Positions 1 through 4,355 of a stretch of 5,282 bases of DNA are shown here, one piece after another. Both the position numbers and the translations under genes were made by a program. Each line of letters opens with the position of its first letter. The stretch's first letter is position 1. The stretch is from Acidisphaera sp035272265. GTDB taxonomy: Bacteria > Pseudomonadota > Alphaproteobacteria > Acetobacterales > Acetobacteraceae. The stretch covers positions 1 through 5,282 of the forward strand of contig DATEQV010000188.1 in the NCBI GenBank assembly GCA_035272265.1. Reading direction: 5' to 3'. A model generated the notes under the pieces. It did not search any database. It was not told where the DNA came from and saw nothing but the letters and a program-made list of their open reading frames with translations.

Positions 1-96
1 CGCCCCCGCCGCCGTTCCCGCCATTGCCGCCGCCGCCCCCGCCGCCGCCGCCCCCGCCGCCGTTCCCGCCATTGCCGCCGCCGCCGCCGCCGCCAC
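1..96 (-). repeat. 48-bp tandem repeat (16-residue GGN/poly-Gly unit), at least two copies
   Basis: Positions 1-48 and 49-96 match at 46 of 48 bases; the differences are at 38/86 and 47/95. Read on the minus strand, each unit encodes 16 residues with two Asn in an N-G-G-N pattern followed by Gly (Asn at residues 289/292 and 305/308). The array probably continues beyond the left edge. Such repeats are prone to copy-number change and misassembly. Confidence 0.9.
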
Positions 97-937
97 CGCC
101 GCCACCGCCGCCGCCAAAGGCGGGCGCATCGAAGCCGTCTCCGCCGTCCGCACCGGCGTGACCGACGCTGCCGTCGCCACCGGCTTTTCCGTCGCCGCCG
201 CGGCCTCCATCCAAATCATCGGGCGGCGTGCCGCCCGCGCCTTCGGAGCCGCCGAGACCGATGCTCGACGTCAAGATGAGTCCGTGTTCTCCGCCGGCCC
301 CGCCCACCCCTCCGTCGCCACCGGTTCCGACTCCGTCCAACCCAACGCCGCCGGAGCCGCCGGTGACGCCTTTGCCGCCCACCCCGCCATATCCGCCGAG
401 ACCTCCGGTGCCCCCACCGCCACCGAGTCCGCCAACCGGTGCATCCCCGACCCCTCCGAAGGGACCGGTGCCGGGGTGCCCTAACGCGCCCGCCGCGCCT
501 TCGGCGCCGGGCTTGCCCAGATCGCCCTCGGGGGCTCCGTCGCCACCGGTGCCGCCGATGGCCGCGTCGTTCGAAAACGTGACGCCGCCGATGGTGACGT
601 CGGCGCTGGCGCCCACGAACAAACCGCCGCCCAAACCGGCACCGCCGCCTCCGCCGATCGATCCGTTGTCACCATCGGTGGTGGCACCGGAGATCGTCAG
701 GTTGTCGATCGATACGGTCCCGCTCAGGACCTGCAGCCCGGGAGCCCCGCTGGCGCTCATTGTGTCGCCCGCGCCGTTGATGATCAGCGACGCACCGGGG
801 TTGAGAATGATCGGCGTGATCGACGAGGAATACGGAATGTCGGCGTCTAGGGTGATCGTGTACGTGCCGGAGGTCAGTGCCTCGGCGTCGGCGATCTGCT
901 GGTTCAGCGTCGTCAGATTGTTGGCGGTCCCGCTCAT
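1..937 (-). CDS. Glycine-rich beta-helix-type surface/secreted protein, N-terminal part (runs off left edge)
   Basis: The minus-strand frame is open from an ATG at 937 to the window edge, giving 312 complete residues. Residues 1-90 are not low-complexity: they begin MSGTANNLTTLNQQIADAEA, followed by GTYTITLDADI and short beta-strand-like repeats (SLIINGAG, TVSIDNLTISG). This opening is common in large pectin-lyase-fold or autotransporter-like proteins. From about residue 94 the chain is dominated by Gly with Gly-Asp, Gly-Asn and Gly-Val steps, ending in a 14-Gly run and GGNGGN blocks (275-312), superficially like PE-PGRS proteins. An in-frame TGA lies 21 bp upstream of the ATG, so the start cannot be much earlier. 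No clear Shine-Dalgarno and no Sec signal peptide are visible. The C-terminus, where a translocator domain or secretion signal would sit, is outside the window. Surface or secreted location is inferred from composition. On the plus strand the same bases give only an artefactual Pro-rich frame. Confidence 0.8.
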   Translation of the reverse strand, partial: MSGTANNLTTLNQQIADAEALTSGTYTITLDADIPYSSSITPIILNPGASLIINGAGDTMSASGAPGLQVLSGTVSIDNLTISGATTDGDNGSIGGGGGAGLGGGLFVGASADVTIGGVTFSNDAAIGGTGGDGAPEGDLGKPGAEGAAGALGHPGTGPFGGVGDAPVGGLGGGGGTGGLGGYGGVGGKGVTGGSGGVGLDGVGTGGDGGVGGAGGEHGLILTSSIGLGGSEGAGGTPPDDLDGGRGGDGKAGGDGSVGHAGADGGDGFDAPAFGGGGGGGGGGGGGGNGGNGGGGGGGGGGGGNGGNGGGG

Positions 938-969
938 CGACAGCGCTTCTGCATCTCAGATCGAGGAAG

Positions 970-1002
970 GCGGAGGTCTATTTTGGACGACGCGACCTCC
1001 GC
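970..1002. repeat. Perfect 9-bp inverted repeat upstream of the glycine-rich gene
   Basis: The arms are GCGGAGGTC (970-978) and GACCTCCGC (994-1002), separated by a 15-base, relatively AT-rich spacer. The element begins 33 bp upstream of the minus-strand ATG at 937, so it could be an operator or a 5' leader hairpin of that gene. No T-run follows on either strand, which argues against an intrinsic terminator. The function is unknown; only the symmetry is seen. Confidence 0.6.
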
Positions 1003-1144
1003 TGCCGCGCGGCCCTCGCCGGGCGGAGGCATCATCCCAGCAGTGCGGTGATCTCGTCATCAAATGTTTCGTGCGCGGCGTCAGTTCTCCGATCGCGGGC
1101 GCTGCGCTTTTCCGCCAGACGGGTGCTGATCTCCTGCGACCGCG

Positions 1145-1158
1145 TTGACCTGCGTCAA
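1145..1158 (+). promoter_or_regulatory. FNR/FixK-type binding site upstream of adhP
   Basis: TTGACCTGCGTCAA is a perfect palindrome (TTGAC-N4-GTCAA) with the spacing of the FNR/Anr/FixK consensus TTGAT-N4-ATCAA; the C/G at the inner position is tolerated in FixK-like sites. Its centre is at 1151.5. If it acts as a class II site at -41.5, transcription would begin near 1193, with a weak -10-like TATCGT at 1180-1185, leaving a leader of about 36 bases before the adhP ATG. This suggests induction of adhP at low oxygen. Spacing and symmetry are observed; the regulator and its effect are inferred. Confidence 0.7.
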
Positions 1159-1228
1159 GGCGCGAGCGTCCCGTGAACATATCGTCTCACCTGGGACAGC
1201 CGATCTTGGAACACATGGAGGGCAGGCC

Positions 1229-2254
1229 ATGGCGCAGACGATGAAGGCGGCCGTCGTGCACGCGTTCGGCAAGCCATTGACGATCGAAGAAGTCCCCATC
1301 CCGACGCCGGGGCCGGGCGAAGTTCTGATCAAGGTGGTCGCGAACGGCGTCTGCCATACGGACCTCCATGCGGCCGAGGGCGACTGGCCGGCGAAGCCGA
1401 CGCCACCCTTCATCCCCGGGCACGAAGGCGCCGGCGTCGTGGCGGCACTCGGTCCGGGCGTCAGCGGACTGAAGGAGGGCGATCCGGTCGGCCTGGCGTG
1501 GCTGCACGACTCCTGCGGCCAATGCGAATATTGCAGAACCGGATGGGATGCCCTGTGCCTTGCCCAGCACAACAGCGGCTACAGCGTGAACGGCAGCTTC
1601 GCCGAGTATGCGATCGGGTCCGCAGCCTATGTCGGGCGGCTGCCGCCCGATCCGGACTTCGTGGCCATGGCGCCGATCCTGTGCGCCGGGGTGACGACCT
1701 ACAAGGGCATCAAGGAGACGGAGGTGCGGCCGGGCGAGTGGATCGCGATCTCCGGCGTGGGCGGGCTGGGCCAGCTGGGAATCCAGTACGCCAAGGCCAT
1801 GGGCATGCACGTCGCCGCGCTCGATGTCACCGAGGACAAGCTGGCGTTGGCGCGCGAGTCGGGCGCCGATGTGACGGTGAACGCAAAGCTGCCCGACGCG
1901 GCCGCACAGATCGTCAGGCAAACGGGCGGCGGCGTGCACGGCGTGCTGGTGACGGCGGTATCGCCCCCGGCGTTCACCCAGGCGATACACATGGTGCGGC
2001 GCAAGGGCACGGTCGCCCTTGTCGGCCTGCCGCCGGGAGACTTCGCGACGCCGATCTTCGACGTCGTGCTGGGGCGGATCACCATACGCGGATCGATCGT
2101 GGGCGGCCGTCAGGACCTTGCCGAAGCGATTGCCTTCGCGGCCGAAGGAAAGGTCCATGCGCACATCCACACGATGAAGCTCGAGGACATCAACGACGTG
2201 TTCGCCAAACTGAAAGCCGGCAAGATCGACGGCCGCATGGTGATGACCTTCTGA
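1229..2254 (+). CDS. adhP: Zinc-dependent alcohol dehydrogenase AdhP
   Basis: This is a 341-residue medium-chain, zinc- and NAD-dependent alcohol dehydrogenase that interconverts alcohols (typically ethanol) and aldehydes in the cytoplasm. Catalytic zinc ligands are C42 in GVCHTDLHAAEGDW, H65-E66 in PGHEGAGVV and C152 in PILCAGVTTYKG. The structural zinc site is the four cysteines C96, C99, C102 and C110. The Rossmann motif GVGGLG lies at 176-181, with D199 at the end of the second strand, indicating NAD rather than NADP preference. The length equals the usual AdhP length and both ends are intact. The start at 1229 is chosen because GGAGGG lies at 1217-1222 with six-base spacing; the frame opens further upstream to 1145, but that segment has no homology and no ribosome site. 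An FNR/FixK-type palindrome lies 71 bp upstream, fitting a fermentative or hypoxic role. No other gene in the window clearly shares its transcript. Confidence 0.94.
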   Translation: MAQTMKAAVVHAFGKPLTIEEVPIPTPGPGEVLIKVVANGVCHTDLHAAEGDWPAKPTPPFIPGHEGAGVVAALGPGVSGLKEGDPVGLAWLHDSCGQCEYCRTGWDALCLAQHNSGYSVNGSFAEYAIGSAAYVGRLPPDPDFVAMAPILCAGVTTYKGIKETEVRPGEWIAISGVGGLGQLGIQYAKAMGMHVAALDVTEDKLALARESGADVTVNAKLPDAAAQIVRQTGGGVHGVLVTAVSPPAFTQAIHMVRRKGTVALVGLPPGDFATPIFDVVLGRITIRGSIVGGRQDLAEAIAFAAEGKVHAHIHTMKLEDINDVFAKLKAGKIDGRMVMTF

Positions 2255-2597
2255 GAGCAGGCTTGCGAGGGCTCGGCTTGCCGGCAGCCGCCAGCGAGTG
2301 GGGCGGGGACGCGGAGCGCATCCCGCCGCTATCCGCGCCACGTGTTTCGCGCCATTTCCCGGGGGATGGGATAGCCCGTCCTCGGAAGGATGGCAGAGTG
2401 CGCTGCGCCTTTCCGCCCTGCGTGTGCTGGCGATCGTGCGAGTCGTGGACGATGGAAAGCAAATCGGGCACCGAGCTATCTCCCTTGGGATCAAGCCCGG
2501 CTGGAAGGCTGGGTGGCGGGCCGGAACGCGCCTGCAGAAACCGGTTTGGCGGGCGCCCGGTTCGATGTGGACCGAACCAGTCAGATTGGGTTGACCC
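2255..2597. other. Non-coding interval; probable dispersed extragenic repetitive sequence
   Basis: I find no convincing gene in these 343 bases: the open frames on both strands lack family features and ribosome sites. A short GC hairpin (GGCGGG 2302-2307 with CCCGCC 2322-2327) has no T-run and is only a weak terminator candidate for adhP. The stretch from about 2290 to 2465 resembles, from memory and unverified, an extragenic sequence repeated in Bradyrhizobium-like genomes that is often mis-annotated as short hypothetical proteins. In support, an 18-base segment at 2400-2417 recurs with one mismatch at 1099-1116 in the other large intergenic gap, and both copies are followed by GTGCTG and then TGCGA. 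Confidence 0.4.
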
Positions 2598-2969
2598 ATG
2601 ACCGAACGCGAGAACGAGGCAGTGCTCGCGTTCAAGCCGCCGTCGTTGGCTTGGTCGCGCCTATGGCTGGCGCCCGCGCGCGCCTGGCACCGCCCGTTCT
2701 TCATGGGCCTGGAGCACGTCGATCCCTCTCATCCGACGATGTTCGTCGGCAACCATACGCTGTACGGGATACAGGATGTGCCTCACATCCTGTATGAGCT
2801 GCAGCGCGTACACGGGATTTTCCCGAGGACCCTTGCGGATCGCGGGCACTTCGCGCTCCCGCTGTGGCGTGATCTTCTGACCACGGTCGGCTGCGTGAAG
2901 GGCACGCGTGAGAACTGCCGGGCGCTCATGCTTGCCGGCCAGCATCTGATGGTCTTTCCGGGCGGCGGC
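2598..2969 (+). pseudogene. Lysophospholipid/glycerol acyltransferase (LPLAT/TMEM68-like), 3' part missing
   Basis: About 124 residues of an acyltransferase that would transfer a fatty acyl chain to a glycerolipid at the membrane. Visible are FMGLEHV, the acceptor/catalytic motif GNHTLYGIQD (N52, H53, D60), then TLADRGHF, the block GTRENCRALMLAGQ (102-115), and finally VFPGG (119-123). In relatives FPGG is followed by an Arg-Glu pair and 100 or more further residues; here the homology ends at FPGG. After about 2969 this frame loses its GC-rich third positions while a different frame gains them, so the gene is cut by a rearrangement rather than naturally short. An in-frame TGA lies at 2592-2594, so ATG 2598 is the first possible start; its ribosome site is poor. 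The frame happens to stay open into the cytochrome gene (to 3968), which I regard as accidental. A natural deletion and an assembly misjoin are both possible. Confidence 0.75.
2769..2795. repeat. Perfect 12-bp inverted repeat inside the acyltransferase fragment
   Basis: ATACAGGATGTG (2769-2780) and CACATCCTGTAT (2784-2795) are exact complements separated by CCT. They lie in the codons for IQDVPHILY, directly after the acceptor-motif His. A 12-bp, three-base-loop hairpin within coding sequence is striking, but the conserved D-V-P motif constrains part of it. No function is known. Confidence 0.8.
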
Positions 2970-3058
2970 ACCGGGATCACAAGGGACACGAGAGCAGCAG
3001 CCGCGACACCACCAAGGACAGCACCACCCACGAGACGGAGCACAACTCGCGCGGCTGA
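2969..3058 (+). pseudogene. 3' remnant of a small, charged, His-rich protein gene
   Basis: From about 2969 the coding signal moves to a frame ending at TGA 3056-3058. Over the 25 codons from 2981 to 3055, 24 end in G or C, whereas the acyltransferase frame over the same bases has about half A/T-ending codons. The translation is hydrophilic (KGHESSSRDTTKDSTTH, ending EHNSRG) and resembles in style the tail of the intact 52-aa peptide encoded at 4096-4254 (KGDHSKDKKDHGDK). Both tails are followed by the same two-hairpin cassette. I infer a paralogue whose 5' part, including any signal peptide, was lost when its 3' end was joined to the acyltransferase. No start codon or ribosome site is left, so it is probably not expressed alone. 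Confidence 0.5.
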
Positions 3059-3072
3059 TCGCGCCGGCGAGC

Positions 3073-3091
3073 CGGCCGGACGATCCGGCCG
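3073..3091 (+). terminator. Hairpin 1 of two-hairpin cassette, copy A
   Basis: CGGCCGGA (3073-3080) pairs perfectly with TCCGGCCG (3084-3091) around a CGA loop, 15 bases after the stop of the small-gene remnant. Seventeen bases, 3074-3090, recur exactly at 4274-4290. The position right after a stop codon suggests a 3'-end or termination structure, but there is no T-run, so classic intrinsic termination is unproven. Confidence 0.5.
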
Positions 3092-3113
3092 CGATCCCGA
3101 TACGAAACGTTCG

Positions 3114-3141
3114 GGCGGGCCGGCATCCTTGCCGGCCCGCC
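3114..3141 (+). repeat. Hairpin 2 of two-hairpin cassette, copy A
   Basis: GGCGGGCCGGCA (3114-3125) and TGCCGGCCCGCC (3130-3141) form a perfect 12-bp stem with a TCCT loop. The inner 26 bases (3115-3140) are identical to 4319-4344. It lies 24 bases after hairpin 1 and 113 bases before the cytochrome b start. It may be a terminator, an mRNA 3'-stabilising structure or a REP-like element; no T-run follows. Confidence 0.8.
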
Positions 3142-3223
3142 GCATGTCTTTCCGGCGCCGGTCTTCGGCCCACGCGTACACGATGCCAACGAGCGACGCG
3201 CCGCCAGGCTGTGATCGGTCCGC

Positions 3224-3237
3224 GCGTCCAAGGACGC
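3224..3237. repeat. Short inverted repeat just upstream of the cytochrome b ribosome site
   Basis: GCGTCC (3224-3229) and GGACGC (3232-3237) are separated by AA and end five bases before the AAGGAGG ribosome site of the cytochrome gene. It could be an operator half-site pair or a small leader hairpin affecting ribosome access. A six-base symmetry in GC-rich DNA can arise by chance. Confidence 0.35.
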
Positions 3238-3254
3238 AAGACAAGGAGGTTGCA

Positions 3255-3968
3255 ATGGTCACGATATCTGCTGCGCCGCCGCGCCGCATCCGGGTCTGGG
3301 ACCTGGGCGTGCGGGCCTTCCACTGGCTCCTGGTCGCCGGAATCGCGCTGTGCCTGGTCTCGTCCGCGGACGAAGGCCCGTTGTCGGCCTGGCACATCCG
3401 CATCGGATGGGCTGTCGGCGTCTTGATCGCCTTTCGGCTCGTGTGGGGGTTCATCGGCGGGGAGCACGCACGGTTCCGCAACTTCGTGCGTCCGTCGCAG
3501 ATCGGCGACCACGTCCGCGACCTGATCGACGTCCGTGTCGATCCGTCGGTGGGCCACAACCCGCTTGGCGCGGTCAGTATTCTGCTGCTGCTGGCGATGA
3601 CGGCAGCGACCGTCATCACGGGCGCGGCCGGCGGCGAAGACTGGCATGGTCTGATCGCGTATCTGCTCCTCGGCCTTGTCGCGGCGCATGTCGCCGGCGT
3701 CGTGCTGATGACGCGTCTCACCAAGGACAATCTGGTCCGGGCGATGGTGACCGGCACGAAGGACGCGCGTCTGCATCCCGGCGCGCAGGACGCGGAACCG
3801 CCGGCGCGGCTCGCGGTTCCGGTGGCGGCAATCGTCATCGGCACGGCCGCCTATGGCGCGACGCGCTTCGATGTGCAGACGTTCATGCCGCACGCCGCCG
3901 CTGAAGGCGTGCAGGCCGGCCATCATGCCGGCGATCGGACGGCCGTACGACAGACGGACGACGACTGA
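3255..3968 (+). CDS. Cytochrome b561-type (b-type diheme) membrane protein
   Basis: A 237-residue inner-membrane b-type cytochrome of the bacterial b561 / Ni,Fe-hydrogenase cytochrome subunit type, which passes electrons between the quinone pool and a redox partner. It opens with the family hallmark RIRVWDLGVRAFHWLL. Hydrophobic helices lie at about 20-37, 44-66, 104-125 and 129-152, with a further hydrophobic stretch at 186-202. Candidate haem ligands are H23, H47, H131 and H145. Other family-type features are HNPLGA at 101-106 and DNLVRAMVTGTKDARL at 158-173. The start at 3255 is fixed by AAGGAGG at 3243-3249, five bases away. The same frame stays open back to 2598, but the part before 3255 has no haem-protein homology. 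The C-terminal tail (211-237) is His/Asp-rich and unconserved in my knowledge. No hydrogenase or other partner gene is visible, so the redox partner is unknown. The 127-bp gap to the next gene could hold a separate promoter. Confidence 0.88.
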   Translation: MVTISAAPPRRIRVWDLGVRAFHWLLVAGIALCLVSSADEGPLSAWHIRIGWAVGVLIAFRLVWGFIGGEHARFRNFVRPSQIGDHVRDLIDVRVDPSVGHNPLGAVSILLLLAMTAATVITGAAGGEDWHGLIAYLLLGLVAAHVAGVVLMTRLTKDNLVRAMVTGTKDARLHPGAQDAEPPARLAVPVAAIVIGTAAYGATRFDVQTFMPHAAAEGVQAGHHAGDRTAVRQTDDD

Positions 3969-4024
3969 CCCCCTGACCCCGATGGACGCATGTCGAACTC
4001 CTCCCATCCCGTCAGTGTCGCGTC

Positions 4025-4037
4025 AGCGACCGTCGCT
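4025..4037. repeat. Inverted repeat upstream of the small secreted peptide gene
   Basis: AGCGAC (4025-4030) and GTCGCT (4032-4037) are perfect complements around a single C, about 58 bases before the ATG at 4096. This is a plausible operator or promoter-region element in the only gap between the cytochrome gene and the small gene. No convincing -35/-10 pair is seen. Confidence 0.35.
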
Positions 4038-4095
4038 AGGTTGGCCCCAGGCAGCACGGCGCCGCCTGCAGACGAAACCAACCGGGAGAACCCTG

Positions 4096-4254
4096 ATGTC
4101 GAAGACCACAAGCCTGATCCGCTCCGGCCTGACCGCTCTGGCCATCATCACCGCCGTCACCGCGACGACGCAGTTCATGTTCCCGCAGACCGCGATGGCC
4201 AAGGGCGACCACAGCAAGGACAAGAAGGACCACGGCGACAAGTCGGGTCACTGA
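4096..4254 (+). CDS. Tiny secreted His/Lys/Asp-rich peptide (52 aa), unknown function
   Basis: I do not recognise a named family. The 52-residue product has a clear Sec signal peptide: MSKTTSLIR as the charged n-region, a hydrophobic core at about 11-29, and a probable cleavage after A-M-A at residue 35. That would leave a mature peptide of only about 17 residues (KGDHSKDKKDHGDK and a short tail ending in His), rich in Lys, Asp and His and therefore a possible metal-binding or charge-buffering periplasmic peptide; this is inference from composition. GGGAG at 4084-4088 with seven-base spacing supports ATG 4096. Codon use is GC-biased like neighbouring genes. A strong two-hairpin cassette begins 11 bases after the stop. 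A remnant ending at 3058 has a similar tail and the same cassette. Similar small peptides may be missed by gene finders. Confidence 0.7.
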   Translation: MSKTTSLIRSGLTALAIITAVTATTQFMFPQTAMAKGDHSKDKKDHGDKSGH

Positions 4255-4264
4255 TCGAACGCAC

Positions 4265-4298
4265 GCGGCGCCGGGCCGGACGATCCGGCCGGCGCCGC
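4265..4298 (+). terminator. Hairpin 1 of two-hairpin cassette, copy B
   Basis: GCGGCGCC (4265-4272), one bulged G (4273) and GGCCGGA (4274-4280) pair with TCCGGCC (4284-4290) and GGCGCCGC (4291-4298) around a CGA loop, a 15-bp stem. It starts 11 bases after the stop of the small secreted peptide gene and is the best candidate for that gene's transcript end. No T-run follows. The stem is longer than in copy A, while the core 17 bases are identical. Confidence 0.6.
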
Positions 4299-4318
4299 CC
4301 CGCGATCCGGAATAGTTG

Positions 4319-4344
4319 GCGGGCCGGCATCCTTGCCGGCCCGC
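4319..4344 (+). repeat. Hairpin 2 of two-hairpin cassette, copy B
   Basis: GCGGGCCGGCA (4319-4329) and TGCCGGCCCGC (4334-4344) form a perfect 11-bp stem with a TCCT loop; all 26 bases match 3115-3140. It ends 11 bases before the ATG assigned to the barrel-protein gene, and in that gene's frame it encodes R-A-G-I-L-A-G-P, which reads like part of a signal-peptide core. It would occlude ribosome access to that start if transcribed. Confidence 0.8.
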
Positions 4345-4355
4345 TGTTCGTACTG

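Noticed and set aside
1..115. CRISPR-like or microsatellite array at the left edge
   Set aside because: The units are contiguous, without unique spacers, and are in frame as Gly/Asn codons of the minus-strand gene, so it is a coding tandem repeat.
228..1148. Long plus-strand proline-rich reading frame (306 codons)
   Set aside because: It is the complement of the glycine-rich minus-strand gene; Pro runs come from GGC codons read on the opposite strand, and there is no ribosome site or domain.
1032..1154. Minus-strand open stretch of about 40 codons ending ...FDDEITALLG, possible gene remnant
   Set aside because: No start codon, and part of the stretch (1099-1116) matches the 18-mer in the other intergenic gap, so it is better explained as a rearranged extragenic repeat.
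1145..1228. N-terminal extension of AdhP from an alternative start at 1145
   Set aside because: The extension has no homology, overlaps the FNR-type box, and the ribosome site at 1217-1222 fixes the start at 1229.
1187..2704. 505-codon minus-strand frame antisense to adhP
   Set aside because: It is the antisense shadow of a clearly real, intact AdhP gene in GC-rich DNA; its product is Arg/His-rich with no recognisable domain.
2298..2797. Short plus-strand frames (2298-2594 and 2390-2797) as small proteins
   Set aside because: No ribosome site, no recognisable domain, and they lie in sequence that looks like a dispersed non-coding repeat or overlap the acyltransferase fragment.
2661..4007. 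448-codon minus-strand frame opposite the cytochrome gene
   Set aside because: Antisense shadow; the plus-strand cytochrome has family motifs, membrane helices and a strong ribosome site.
3990..4251. Upstream extension of the barrel gene to ATG 3990
   Set aside because: It overlaps the small secreted peptide gene in another frame and reads as low-complexity Arg/His/Asp shadow sequence without a signal peptide at its start.
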